64,000 nucleotides of DNA from Dyella sp. C11 (lineage in GTDB: Bacteria; Pseudomonadota; Gammaproteobacteria; Xanthomonadales; Rhodanobacteraceae): NCBI RefSeq assembly GCF_003121485.1, contig NZ_QAVX01000012.1, positions 1-64,000 of the forward strand, read 5' to 3'. The notes under the pieces were generated by a model. It had not been told where the DNA came from and searched no databases. It worked only from the letters and a program-made list of their open reading frames with translations. How positions within the stretch are numbered: the stretch's first letter is position 1; every line of letters starts with the position of its first letter. A program made the translations under genes and the position numbers. Positions 43,509-52,489 of the stretch are shown piece by piece.

Positions 43509-45434
43509 TCAGCCGTTGGGCACCACCGGCAACTGGATGAAGCTGGCGGTGCCGGGCGTGTGCCACACGCGCTGTGTCGCCTTTTGATAATCGGAAGGCT
43601 TTGCTTCGAAAATATTCGGCACGAACGTCTGCGGGTTGCGGTCGTACAGTGGAAACAGGCTGGACTGCACCTGCACCATGATGCGATGCCCCGGTTGGAA
43701 TACGTGGTTCGTGGTGGGCAGGCCGAAGGAGTAAAGCAACGGCTGGTCCGGTGTCAGCGACTGCGGGTGCTCGAAGCTGGTGCGGTAGCGGCCGCGGAAG
43801 ATATCCAGTGACACCGCGAGCTCGTAGCCACCCATCTCCGGCTGCGAGGGCACGGTGCTGGGGTACACGTCGATCAACTTCACCACCCAGTCGCTGTCGG
43901 TGCCGCTGGTGGACGCATAGAGATTCACCTCCGGCACGCCGCCAATGTGCACGGGGGCGGTGAGTGGTTCGCTCACGTAGGTCAGTACGTCTGGACGTCC
44001 ATCCACGAAGCGCTGGTCGTTGACCAGCCAGCGTGTCCACGCGTCGTGGTCGGCGAAGTGCACGGGCCGTGGCTGATACGGCACCGGCTTCGACGGATCG
44101 GAAACGTACTCGTCGTACTTCGCCGCATGGTCGTCCGGCGCGTTGAACGACAATGATCCATGGTCGCCAAGGTAAAGCGCCTTGGGTTTGTTGGCGCAAC
44201 CCTTGTCGCAGCTCAACGGCCACGACTTGTAGCGATCCCAGTGGTTCTCGCCGGTGTTGTAGATCAGCACCGGCGGCGTATTCGCCTTGGGTGCGCCCGA
44301 GACCAGGTACTGGTCGAAGAAGGGCTTGAGCACGTCGCGGCGGAATTGCAGGGCGGTATCGCCGTCCCATTGCAACGGTCCCAGCGAGCGGCCGTCGTAA
44401 TTGACCTGGCTGTGGCGCCACGGGCCCATCACGAGGAAGTTCTTGTCGTTTGCCTTGTCCTTGGGCTCGGTGGCCATGTAGCTGTGGATGGCGCCCCACA
44501 TGTCTTCCTGGTCCCACAGGCCCTGCAACCACATGGTGGGCACGGTGAGCGGCTGTTGCGCCATGATCTTGTCCAGCGCCTGGCCCTGCCAGAAGGCGTC
44601 ATAGGAAGGGTGCTCGTCGAGCTTGCGCCAGAACGGCAACTGTTCGAAGCCGTGCGCGCGGGCGTAGTCGCCGGCCGAACCGGCCTCGAGGAAGTTGGTG
44701 TAGTCGTCGAAACCCGCGCGCACCACGCCTTCGCCTTTGCCCTTCTGCGCCGTCTGGCTGGAGATGTAGTCGAAGTTGGTCTGGCGGAACGCGCCGTAGT
44801 GGAACCAGTCGTCGCCCATCCAGCCATCCACCATGGGGCTTTCCGGCGCGGCGACCTTGAGCGCGGGGTGCGGATGGATCAACGCCATCACCACCGTGAA
44901 GCCCTCGTAGGACGAGCCGATCATGCCTACGCGGCCATTGGACTCGGGGATGTTCTTCACCAGCCAGTCGATGGTGTCGTAGGCGTCGGTGGAATGATCC
45001 ACCTCGCTGCTGTTGAGCGGCCCACGCAAGGGGCGGGTCATCACGTAGTCGCCTTCCGAGCCGTACTTGCCGCGCACATCCTGGAATACCCGGATGTAGC
45101 CGCTGTGCACGAACACTTCATCACTCTGCGGCAGCGTGGCGTCCATGTGCGGCGAGGCGAAGCGCTTGGCGCGACCGCTGGCGTCGTATGGCGTGCGGGT
45201 CAGCAGGATCGGCGCACCCTGTGCGCCCTTGGGTATCACGATCACGGTGTGCAGCTTCACGCCGTCACGCATCGGAATCATCACGTCGCGCTTCACGTAA
45301 TCGTTGGCCGACGTGTCTGCCGCCGGGGCGTGTTGCGGCACATCCGGCGTGAGCGGTGCCGTCTGGGCTTGGGCCAGCGTGGCGGTGAACGCAGCAAGCG
45401 TGGCAATGGCGAGCAGGCGACGGCGGTTGGGCAT
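43509..45434 (-). CDS. Alpha-amino-acid ester hydrolase (CocE/NonD family)
   Basis: This 641-residue enzyme closely matches, from memory, the Xanthomonas citri enzyme that hydrolyses and transfers alpha-amino acid esters and acts on ampicillin- and cephalexin-type antibiotics. It has a signal peptide (1-22, AQA-Q), so it should be periplasmic. The blocks YVKRDVMIPMRDGVKLHTVI, GKYGSEGDYVMTRPLRGPLN and WLQGLWDQEDMWGAIHSY are diagnostic. The nucleophile is Ser175 in GSSYEG; His of GPWRHSQVNYDG and an Asp of the WDQED region complete the triad. A jelly-roll domain fills the last 200 residues. GGAGGA precedes the ATG at 45434. A regulator gene lies divergent on the other strand. Confidence 0.92.
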   Translation of the reverse strand: MPNRRRLLAIATLAAFTATLAQAQTAPLTPDVPQHAPAADTSANDYVKRDVMIPMRDGVKLHTVIVIPKGAQGAPILLTRTPYDASGRAKRFASPHMDATLPQSDEVFVHSGYIRVFQDVRGKYGSEGDYVMTRPLRGPLNSSEVDHSTDAYDTIDWLVKNIPESNGRVGMIGSSYEGFTVVMALIHPHPALKVAAPESPMVDGWMGDDWFHYGAFRQTNFDYISSQTAQKGKGEGVVRAGFDDYTNFLEAGSAGDYARAHGFEQLPFWRKLDEHPSYDAFWQGQALDKIMAQQPLTVPTMWLQGLWDQEDMWGAIHSYMATEPKDKANDKNFLVMGPWRHSQVNYDGRSLGPLQWDGDTALQFRRDVLKPFFDQYLVSGAPKANTPPVLIYNTGENHWDRYKSWPLSCDKGCANKPKALYLGDHGSLSFNAPDDHAAKYDEYVSDPSKPVPYQPRPVHFADHDAWTRWLVNDQRFVDGRPDVLTYVSEPLTAPVHIGGVPEVNLYASTSGTDSDWVVKLIDVYPSTVPSQPEMGGYELAVSLDIFRGRYRTSFEHPQSLTPDQPLLYSFGLPTTNHVFQPGHRIMVQVQSSLFPLYDRNPQTFVPNIFEAKPSDYQKATQRVWHTPGTASFIQLPVVPNG

Positions 45435-45623
45435 GAATCCTCCAGGCAGGTAGGGCTTGCAGATGAACGTAGGCGCAGAGCCTCGACTGTAAGCGACTGG
45501 CCTTGGGGCTCCCACCATGACTTCCTCCCTATGGCCAACGCGAACGCGACGATTGAGCAAGAATGGGAATGCAACCGTCTGCGACGCCAGCCACGCTGGC
45601 GCCGTTCTCACCGGGAGCCGGCC

Positions 45624-46511
45624 ATGAAAGCCAATACTCGCGAGGATTACCTGCGCCGCATCGATCGCGTGGTTGCCCTGTTGCAGTCCACGGTGGAGCG
45701 AGGCGGCGAGTTGCCCGATCTTGCCGTCATGGCCGCTGCCGCCCATCTGTCCCCGTTTCATTTTCATCGGATCTATCGCGCGCTCTCGGGCGAAACCGTC
45801 GGGCAGACGGTGACCCGGCTGCGCCTCATGTGCGCGTTGAGCCTGCTGCAGCGATCCGCTGGGCACGTCACCGAGGTAGCGTTGACGGCTGGCTATGAAA
45901 CGCCGCAGTCCTTCGCGCGTGCCGTCAGGCAGGTGTTCGACGCCACGCCAAGCGAGCTGCGTGGCGAGCCGGATCGCCTGCACGCGGCGATCGAGCGGCT
46001 CCGCCATCCGGCCCTGGGCGATCGGATGTCGCAGACATCGTTCGCCGTCGAGGTGGTATCGGTCCAGCCGTTCCAGGTGGTGGCGACCCGTCATGAGGGT
46101 GATCACCGCGGCCTCGACGAATCGTTTGGACGTCTATTTGCATGGGCCGCCGACCATGGCCTGCTGGAACGTGTCCAGGGCATCTATGGCGTGGCACACG
46201 ATACGGCGTCGGAGACCGTGCCCGATCACGGCGCATTCGACTGCGCACTGGCTTTCGCGGGCGATGACGTGGCAACAGATGCCTTCACGTACCCCTTGTC
46301 GTTGGGTGGCGGCTGTTGGGCGCGCTGGCGCCATGTGGGCACCTACGATGGGCTCGGTGCGCTCACCGATCAGCTCATCGCCCACTGGTTGCCTGGCAGC
46401 GGCCATGTATTGCGCGACCAGGCTCCGTTCCGGCATTTCCTCGATGATCCCGAGGAAACACCCGTGGACCTGCTGCGTGCCGATGTCTATCTGCCGGTAG
46501 AACCTTGTTGA
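45624..46511 (+). CDS. AraC-family regulator with GyrI-like effector domain
   Basis: This 295-residue protein joins an N-terminal AraC-type double helix-turn-helix (residues about 10-110, with LSPFHFHRIYRALSGETVGQ and GYETPQSFARAVRQVFDATP) to a C-terminal GyrI-like ligand domain (about 135-295, with FQVVATRHEGDHRGLDESF). This is the Rob/SbmC-related layout, where the second domain binds small drugs. The ATG at 45624 follows GGGAG. It lies 189 bases from, and divergent to, the ester hydrolase gene, so it may control that enzyme, which is inference. The long frame open upstream of the ATG runs antisense to the hydrolase and is not protein-like. Confidence 0.9.
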   Translation: MKANTREDYLRRIDRVVALLQSTVERGGELPDLAVMAAAAHLSPFHFHRIYRALSGETVGQTVTRLRLMCALSLLQRSAGHVTEVALTAGYETPQSFARAVRQVFDATPSELRGEPDRLHAAIERLRHPALGDRMSQTSFAVEVVSVQPFQVVATRHEGDHRGLDESFGRLFAWAADHGLLERVQGIYGVAHDTASETVPDHGAFDCALAFAGDDVATDAFTYPLSLGGGCWARWRHVGTYDGLGALTDQLIAHWLPGSGHVLRDQAPFRHFLDDPEETPVDLLRADVYLPVEPC

Positions 46512-46518
46512 GCCTGGT

Positions 46519-46953
46519 TCAGGCGCTGTGCTCGTTCCAGGGATCGTAGCTGCCGAACCACCACAGATGGCCCTCCGGGTCGCGGCAACTGTAGCCTGCG
46601 CCGCCATAATCCTTTTCTTCGTAAGCGTCGACGATGGCGGCGCCGGCGGCCTTGGCCTGCTCATAGTGCGCCTTGCAGTCCTTCACGATCACGCAGGCGC
46701 ATTGCGTTTCGCGCCCGCCCACTTCGTCGGGTTGCACCATGCGTTGCCCGAACGCGTTGTCGTTGACGGAGCCAAGCATCAGCATGCCGCTGCCGTAGAT
46801 GAGTTGTGCGTGCGCTACGCCGCCGTTCTCGTCGTCATAGACCACGTGCTTCTGGAATCCGAAGGCCTTGCATAGCCAGTCGATGGCGGCGTGCGCATCG
46901 CGATAGCGCAGGGAGGGAATGATGGTGCTGCCGGAAACGACAGGCTTGCTCAT
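46519..46953 (-). CDS. VOC-family (glyoxalase/PhnB-like) protein
   Basis: This 144-residue protein has two beta-alpha-beta-beta-beta modules: IIPSLRYRDAHAAIDWLCKAFGF at the start, LIYGSGMLMLGSVND in the middle, and CACVIVKDCKAHYEQAKAAGA with YSCRDPEGHLWWFGSYDP at the end. This is the PhnB/glyoxalase-bleomycin fold. The substrate is unknown; relatives bind metals, antibiotics or metabolites. GGAGC lies before the ATG. It converges with the AraC/GyrI gene, with seven bases between stops. Confidence 0.85.
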   Translation of the reverse strand: MSKPVVSGSTIIPSLRYRDAHAAIDWLCKAFGFQKHVVYDDENGGVAHAQLIYGSGMLMLGSVNDNAFGQRMVQPDEVGGRETQCACVIVKDCKAHYEQAKAAGAAIVDAYEEKDYGGAGYSCRDPEGHLWWFGSYDPWNEHSA

Positions 46954-47029
46954 GGCGTTGCTCCGTGGCGGGTTGGCTACAGCCTAACGCGCCCAACGGC
47001 GTTGTCTTGTGGATTTTCCGAGTGCGGCG

Positions 47030-48769
47030 TCAGGCGCGCCGGTCGGTTTCCACGGCACGTGGCCACGGGCGCCGCGCAGGTGTCTCCAGTTCCTCGTCCA
47101 GGCGGGCACGATTGCGGCCGGCCAACTTGGCCCGGTACATGGCCAGGTCCGAACGTTCGACCAGCGTGTCGACCGTGTCCTCGGGCACGCGCATGGCGAT
47201 GCCAATGCTCACGCTCAGTACCAGGCCCTCCTGGTTCACCGGAATATCCAGTCGGTGCACGCGGCGACACAGGCGCGTCGCCACTTGCATCGCCTGGTTT
47301 TGCTCGATGCCGAACAGCATGGCTACGAATTCCTCGCCGCCATAGCGCCCCAGCAGATCGTGCGGGCGCAGCTCGTGCTTCAGCGCGTCGGCAACAGCCA
47401 CCAGGGCGCGATCGCCCGCAGCGTGGCCCTGGCGGTCGTTGAGCAGCTTGAAGTGGTCCAGGTCAAGGAACAGCAGGGCGATGGGATGCGCGTTGCCGCT
47501 GCCAAGCACCTTGCGCATGCTTTCCGTCCAGGCGCGGCGGTTGAGCACGTTGGTGAGCGCGTCGGTGTCTGCCAGTTCCTGCACCATGTGGCGGTCGCGC
47601 CGCATCATCAGGGCACGATCGGCAAGGCCCAGCGACAACACGATGGCTTCGAATGCACCGGCGGCCAGGCAGGCGTCGCCAAGCCATGCGACGTCTGCCA
47701 GCATGCCCGTCATCTGCGAACTGAACAGCGCGGTGAGCGCCAGCAGCGGCGTCCAGCCGGCGAGGAAAAACCAGGCCGGGCGCGAGCCCTGGACAGCCGC
47801 CACGATGGCCGCCGACAGCAGCAACAACGTGCCGATGACCAGCAGTGGCGTCACCAGCACCTGCGCCGTCTGCTGCAACACCGCCACCTGGCTGTTGTCC
47901 AGCAACACCACCAGCGGCATGCCCACGGCCAGCGCCACCGTGGGCAGGTGAAGTACGGGAGCGTAGCGCGGCAACTCGCAGAAGCGCGAAACGAACATCG
48001 CGGCGAACGCCAGCGAAAGCGCCATCGCCGAACTACTGAGCAAGGCCGCATTGCCCGCCAGCCAGGTCAGTTCCAGCGGATGGAACAGATAGCCTGTCTG
48101 TGCGCCCTGGATCAGCGCATAACAAAGCACGTAGCCCGCGTACCAGGCGAAGGTGCTGTCGCGCAGCATCATCGCAAGGCACAACGCCATCAGCGACATC
48201 GCCACCATGATGGCGAAGCACGCACTGGCAAAGGCGAGCCAGTGTTCGTCCGTCTGCAGGTATTCGTCCCATGGCTGCAGGCGGAAGCTGGCTACCGCGT
48301 ATCCCGCATCGCCCGGCTCGATCTTCACCAGGATGGGCGTGGACGCCGGCGTGTCCGCCGTGATGCGGAAGGCGAGCCTGCCGTTGCCGTGCGCGCTGGC
48401 GACAAAGTCATCCAGCGACATGGTGAGCGACGCGCCATGCGGATCGAACAGGGTCACCGGTGCCGACGGTGGTGGGTAGACGGACAGCACCCGTTCTTCG
48501 TTCACCAGGGGCGGCTGCGGTTGCAGGACCACCCAGGTGCCCAGCCCGCGCCGTGAGAAGCGCTGCAGAAGGTAAGGGTCGAAGGTGGCGAATTCGCCAC
48601 GGTGATAGGCATCCAGCGCCGACTGCGGGGTGTCGCCAGGCATCACCTCGCGCACGGCACCGGTCAACGGTGTACCTGCGTGTGCTGCAAAGGCGAGCAG
48701 CACCAGGGCGAGGATGCCAAGCATCCGCCCGTAGCCACGCTTCGCCAACGACGCGACTGGCCAACCCAT
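47030..48769 (-). CDS. Membrane diguanylate cyclase (7TMR-DISM plus GGDEF)
   Basis: This 579-residue protein makes cyclic di-GMP. It has a signal peptide (about residues 1-31), a periplasmic 7TMR-DISMED2-type beta domain (32-175), seven hydrophobic helices (about 180-395) and a C-terminal GGDEF domain whose active site is GGEEF at 477-481. The block TDALTNVLNRRAW starts it and LFLDLDHFKLLNDRQGH binds nucleotide. No RxxD inhibitory site stands out five residues before the GGEEF. The periplasmic domain may bind carbohydrate. The start at 48769 has GGGGAA about ten bases upstream. No phosphodiesterase is adjacent. Confidence 0.92.
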   Translation of the reverse strand: MGWPVASLAKRGYGRMLGILALVLLAFAAHAGTPLTGAVREVMPGDTPQSALDAYHRGEFATFDPYLLQRFSRRGLGTWVVLQPQPPLVNEERVLSVYPPPSAPVTLFDPHGASLTMSLDDFVASAHGNGRLAFRITADTPASTPILVKIEPGDAGYAVASFRLQPWDEYLQTDEHWLAFASACFAIMVAMSLMALCLAMMLRDSTFAWYAGYVLCYALIQGAQTGYLFHPLELTWLAGNAALLSSSAMALSLAFAAMFVSRFCELPRYAPVLHLPTVALAVGMPLVVLLDNSQVAVLQQTAQVLVTPLLVIGTLLLLSAAIVAAVQGSRPAWFFLAGWTPLLALTALFSSQMTGMLADVAWLGDACLAAGAFEAIVLSLGLADRALMMRRDRHMVQELADTDALTNVLNRRAWTESMRKVLGSGNAHPIALLFLDLDHFKLLNDRQGHAAGDRALVAVADALKHELRPHDLLGRYGGEEFVAMLFGIEQNQAMQVATRLCRRVHRLDIPVNQEGLVLSVSIGIAMRVPEDTVDTLVERSDLAMYRAKLAGRNRARLDEELETPARRPWPRAVETDRRA

Positions 48770-49094
48770 GATCCGGTTCCCCCTTGTCGCGCACCCCGGT
48801 CCTGGGGTCGCGCGCAGTTTCACAACCGTTCCGGTTGTCCCTGTAAGCAGATACCCGCGGTACCGGCGGCGCGGGCAGGGCATCGTCCTTGCTATCGACG
48901 AGACATGACGGTGAGGGTCGGTCTCGCTGGATCCATGACGCAGATGACGTCAAGCCGTATGGAAGGCTAAGCGCCTAGCATGCCACAAGGATGTGGATGG
49001 TGCGCGAAGTCGCTTATCACGAGGGATTCACTGCCCTTGATGCCATGCTGGGGCCTATCTCTTTTGGCCTATCCAGCACTCGGGAGTTGATGGC
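48770..49094. other. Divergent intergenic region
   Basis: These 325 bases separate the divergent diguanylate cyclase and FMN reductase genes and must carry both promoters. ACAACCG-TTC-CGGTTGT (48822-48838) is a perfect seven-pair dyad about 60 bases before the cyclase start and could be an operator. Nothing else is recognised. Confidence 0.4.
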
Positions 49095-49652
49095 ATGAGC
49101 AAGATTCGCGTGGCCGTTCTCGTCGGCAGCCTGCGCAAGGCTTCCTTCAATCGCCACCTGGCGCGTGCGGTGGAACGCCTGGCGTCCGATGACTTCGTTT
49201 TCGAACACATCCGCATCGACAACCTGCCGCTCTACAACCAGGACTTCGACGCGGACTATCCGGCCGAATGCAAGCGCCTCAAGGACGAGATTGCCTCGGC
49301 CGACGCGTTGCTGTTCGTCACGGCGGAATACAACCGTTCGATTCCTGGTGTACTCAAGAATGCCATCGATATCGCCTCGCGCCCGTGGGGTACCAATTCC
49401 TTCAAGGGCAAACCCGGCGCGGTGATTGGCGTATCCGTGGGAGCGACGGGTACGGCGTTGGCGCAACAACATCTGCGCAACGTGCTTTCCTATCTGGACG
49501 TGCTGGTCGAGGGACAGCCGGAAGTGTTCATCCAGAACAAGGAAGGGCTGTTCAGCGAGGACGGCACGATCAACAACGAAGGCACCGAAAAATTCCTGCA
49601 GGGATTCGTGGATCGCTACAGCGACTGGGTGAAGCACCTGCTCAGCCGCTGA
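49095..49652 (+). CDS. NADPH-dependent FMN reductase (ChrR/azoreductase-like)
   Basis: This 185-residue flavodoxin-fold enzyme reduces FMN, quinones, azo dyes or chromate. The phosphate-binding loop GSLRKASFNRHLAR (residues 11-24) and the FMN-ring contact TAEYNRSIPGVLKNAIDIASRP are complete. Length and order fit the NQR/ChrR family. The physiological substrate is unknown. CGGGAG lies 8-13 bases before the ATG. It ends in a short direct repeat and then an intrinsic terminator. Confidence 0.9.
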   Translation: MSKIRVAVLVGSLRKASFNRHLARAVERLASDDFVFEHIRIDNLPLYNQDFDADYPAECKRLKDEIASADALLFVTAEYNRSIPGVLKNAIDIASRPWGTNSFKGKPGAVIGVSVGATGTALAQQHLRNVLSYLDVLVEGQPEVFIQNKEGLFSEDGTINNEGTEKFLQGFVDRYSDWVKHLLSR

Positions 49653-49684
49653 CAGCGCAAATAAAACGGCTGACAGCGCAAATA
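49648..49684 (+). repeat. Short direct repeat spanning the FMN reductase stop
   Basis: GCTGACAGCGCAAATA occurs at 49648-49663 and again at 49669-49684, 21 bases apart. The first copy contains the stop codon. It looks like a local slippage duplication just before the terminator. Confidence 0.75.
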
Positions 49685-49685
49685 G

Positions 49686-49713
49686 AAAAGCCCCGGTCAC
49701 TGCCGGGGCTTTT
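49686..49713. terminator. Bidirectional intrinsic terminator after the FMN reductase gene
   Basis: AAAAGCCCCGG and CCGGGGCTTTT pair around TCACTG, with TTTTGTTGC after it on the plus strand and TTTTCTATTT on the minus strand. It can stop the FMN reductase transcript and any transcript arriving from ppk. Confidence 0.88.
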
Positions 49714-49948
49714 GTTGCTTGGGGCTGAGCTCAATGAATGCCCGTCGTACCGGTGGTACCTGTGGTGCCACCCGCGCCGGTGGCGGCGCCGCCCCCGCGC
49801 CCGCACTTGCACCTGCGGCACCGTTGCACGGCATGAGGGCGACCAATGGTTTCATGGGAACGCCTGTGGCGGCCCTGTTGGGCTGGATGAATTTCCGCCA
49901 CATGACGCAGCCGCCTGCGACGGCGAAGCCGGCAAAGGGCGGCTTCAC
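49697..49948 (-). CDS. Possible small gene between ppk and the terminator (doubtful)
   Basis: An 83-codon frame on the minus strand reads as a hydrophobic start (PPFAGFAVAGGCVMWRKF) followed by an Ala/Pro-rich tail, and uses a GTG start after CTCCTTGG. It runs into the terminator hairpin, which argues against it. In a neighbouring frame the same DNA gives a Gly/Thr repeat tail, GGTTGTTGTTGIH, and a stop at 49731, just before the terminator. A frameshifted small exported protein is possible; so is non-coding sequence. The rest of 49714-49999 shows nothing else. Confidence 0.2.
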   Translation of the reverse strand: MKPPFAGFAVAGGCVMWRKFIQPNRAATGVPMKPLVALMPCNGAAGASAGAGAAPPPARVAPQVPPVRRAFIELSPKQQKPRQ

Positions 49949-49999
49949 GCCAAGGAGTTTTCAGTCAGTTCTATGGGGGCAAGGGTGGTGCCGTGAAGG

Positions 50000-52180
50000 T
50001 CATGTCTCGGTCGCAGCGCCCGAGCCGCACAGCTTCTCCAATAGCTGCACCTGCACGTTGCGTGCGCCCTGGCTGGTGCTGGGCTTGGTGCGCGTGTAGC
50101 GGCCATCTGCGTGCAGCAGCCATGCGCTGGAATTATCGGCGAGGTAAAGCTCCAGTTCCTTCTTCAGGCGCGCGTGGAGCTTCTTGCCTTCCACCGGGAA
50201 GCCGGTTTCCACACGGCGATCCAGATTGCGTTCCATCAGGTCGGCGCTGGCAAGGTAGAACTGTTCGTCGCCATGGTTGAGGAACCAGTACACGCGGCTG
50301 TGTTCCAGGAAGCGACCCACGATGGAACGCACGCGGATGTTGTGCGACACGCCCGGCACACCAGGGCGCAGGCAGCACATGCCGCGCACGATCATGTCCA
50401 CCTTCACGCCGGCCATGCTGGCCTTGTAGAGCGCGCGGATCATCTTGGCATCGGTGACGGCGTTGACCTTGATGATGATCTGCGCCGGCTTGCCTGCCGT
50501 GGCGTGCGCGGTTTCGCGCGCGATCATCTCCAGCAACGTCTTTTTCAGCGTAAAGGGGGCGTGCAGCAGCTTCTTCATCTGCAGCAGCTTGCCCATGCCG
50601 GTGAGCTGGCTGAAGAGCTTGTGCACGTCTTCGCACAGCGCCTGGTCGGACGTGAGCAGGCTGTAGTCGGTGTAGAGGCGTGCGTTGCCGGTGTGGTAGT
50701 TGCCGGTGCCCAGGTGCGCGTAACGCACCAGTTCCTCGCCTTCGCGACGCTGGATCAGCATGAGCTTGGCGTGTGTTTTCACGCCGACCACGCCGTAGAT
50801 CACCATCGCACCGGCCTGCTGCAGGCGCGAGGCGAGCGAGAGATTGGATTCCTCATCGAAGCGGGCGCGCAGTTCGATGACGACGGTGACTTCCTTGCCC
50901 GCCCGCGCCGCGTCCACCAGCGCATCGACGATCTCGGAATTGGCGCCGCTGCGATAAAGCGTCTGCTTGATCGCCAGCACATTGGGGTCTTTGGCGGCCT
51001 GGTGCAGCAGGTCGACCACCGGGGCAAACGATTCGTACGGATGCAGCAGCAAGACGTCCTGCCGGCCAATGACCTGGAACAGGTCTTCTGCCTTCTTCAG
51101 CGCCTTGGGAATCGACGGTGTGAACGGGGGATATTGCAGTTCCGGGCGCTGGATCTTGCTGGCCAGGCCGAACAGGCGCGCCAGGTTCACGGGGCCGTTC
51201 ACTTCGTACATTTCGGCGGCGGTCAGGCCGAACTGTCGCAGCAGGTAATCGGTGAGCTCGGCAGGGCAGTTGTCGGCCACTTCCAGTCGCACGGCGTCGC
51301 CGAAGCGGCGCGAGTACAGTTCGCCACGCAGTGCACGGGCGAGATCCTCGACATCTTCCGGATCAATGGTGAGGTCGGCGTTGCGCGTCAGGCGGAACTG
51401 GTAACAACCCCGCACGGACATGCCGGGGAACAGTTCCTCGGCATGCGCATGGATGATCGAGGAGAGCAGCACGAAGTTGTCGCCGCCTTCGCACACTTCA
51501 TCCGGCAGGCGGATCAGGCGCGGCAGCACGCGCGGTGCCGGAACGATGGCCAGGCCCGAATCGCGACCGAACGCATCCGTGCCTTCCAGCTGCACGATGA
51601 AGTTCAGGCTCTTGTTCACCAGCAACGGGAACGGATGCGTGGGATCGAGGCCGATCGGCGTGACCAGCGGACCCACTTCCTGCTTGAAGTAGCGGCGCAC
51701 CCAGAGCTTCTGCTTGTGCGACCACTCGTTGCGGCGAACGATGCGGATGCCGTGGAGTTTCAGCTCGGGCAGGATCTTGTCGTTGAGGATGGCGTACTGC
51801 CGCTCGATCTGCTTGTGCGTGATCTCGCTGATCTCGGCGAGCGCCTTGCGAGGCGGCACACCGTCGGACCCGACGATCTCGTGATCGAACGCGATCTGGC
51901 TCTTCAAACCCGCCACGCGGATCTCGAAGAACTCGTCCATGTTGCTGGAAAAGATCAGCAGGAACTTGAGGCGTTCGAGAATGGGTTTGGTTTCATCCAG
52001 CGCCTGCTCGAGCACACGGATATTGAATTGCAGCTGCGACAGCTCGCGGTTGATGTAAAGGCTGGGATCGTTGAGATCCGGCACGGTTGGGAGGGAAGGG
52101 ACCTCGGCCGGCGTGGCGCGCGCAGTGTCTGCGGCTACGGCATCGCGCTCGGCGCTGGTCTGGACGGCATCGTTGCTCAT
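50000..52180 (-). CDS. ppk1: Polyphosphate kinase 1
   Basis: This 726-residue enzyme reversibly moves the terminal phosphate of ATP onto long polyphosphate chains. It shows the four-domain PPK1 layout: [19 protein letters not shown] (residues 42-60) opens the N domain, [14 protein letters not shown] the head domain, and two phospholipase-D-like catalytic domains follow. The phosphorylated histidine is His470 in [12 protein letters not shown], close to E. coli His435 in context. The second catalytic His is in [12 protein letters not shown] 35-residue Ala/Thr-rich leader precedes the family start. No ppx (exopolyphosphatase) gene is adjacent, unlike in E. coli. Confidence 0.95.
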   Translation of the reverse strand: MSNDAVQTSAERDAVAADTARATPAEVPSLPTVPDLNDPSLYINRELSQLQFNIRVLEQALDETKPILERLKFLLIFSSNMDEFFEIRVAGLKSQIAFDHEIVGSDGVPPRKALAEISEITHKQIERQYAILNDKILPELKLHGIRIVRRNEWSHKQKLWVRRYFKQEVGPLVTPIGLDPTHPFPLLVNKSLNFIVQLEGTDAFGRDSGLAIVPAPRVLPRLIRLPDEVCEGGDNFVLLSSIIHAHAEELFPGMSVRGCYQFRLTRNADLTIDPEDVEDLARALRGELYSRRFGDAVRLEVADNCPAELTDYLLRQFGLTAAEMYEVNGPVNLARLFGLASKIQRPELQYPPFTPSIPKALKKAEDLFQVIGRQDVLLLHPYESFAPVVDLLHQAAKDPNVLAIKQTLYRSGANSEIVDALVDAARAGKEVTVVIELRARFDEESNLSLASRLQQAGAMVIYGVVGVKTHAKLMLIQRREGEELVRYAHLGTGNYHTGNARLYTDYSLLTSDQALCEDVHKLFSQLTGMGKLLQMKKLLHAPFTLKKTLLEMIARETAHATAGKPAQIIIKVNAVTDAKMIRALYKASMAGVKVDMIVRGMCCLRPGVPGVSHNIRVRSIVGRFLEHSRVYWFLNHGDEQFYLASADLMERNLDRRVETGFPVEGKKLHARLKKELELYLADNSSAWLLHADGRYTRTKPSTSQGARNVQVQLLEKLCGSGAATET

Positions 52181-52390
52181 CGTGTCACCGTTCTATGGGC
52201 GGCGCGCGAAAGTCGCGCTATCCGCGAATGGAAAGCATGGTAAGCCGCCAATTGCGACCGGGCCATGGCAGTTAGGCGCACATCTGCGCTGTCATATGAT
52301 CGACATATTGCCCGCGGCATCTGACGACTCCATGACAGTGCCTTCACTAATGTCATGGCGCCGTGATGCAAGGGCAGATCCAGCTGTCGT

Positions 52391-52463
52391 GTAGGAGCGC
52401 GCTTGCGCGCGACCTGGTGTGCGCTGGGGCGTGCGGGTTGGTCGCGCACAAGTGCGCTCCTAC
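52391..52463. repeat. Dispersed inverted repeat, family B variant (copy 4)
   Basis: Arms GTAGGAGCGCGCTTGC... (52391-52413) and ...GTGCGCTCCTAC (52441-52463) face each other with two mismatches across 27 bases. It is a diverged, shorter form of the repeats at 13719 and 32468, and resembles the TAGGAGCGCGCTTGCGCGC elements common in Pseudomonas and xanthomonads. It lies in the 309-base gap upstream of ppk (52181-52489), otherwise empty. Confidence 0.75.
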
Positions 52464-52489
52464 AAAGAAGTGCGTGCTCTTTCTTGATG

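Noticed and set aside
44160-45620. N-terminal extension of the AraC/GyrI frame, nearly 500 codons long
   Set aside because: It lies opposite the ester hydrolase gene, is not protein-like, and a good start with GGGAG exists at 45624.
47009-48556. 515-codon plus-strand frame opposite the diguanylate cyclase
   Set aside because: Antisense shadow rich in Gln, His and Arg; the opposite strand has a clear GGEEF enzyme.
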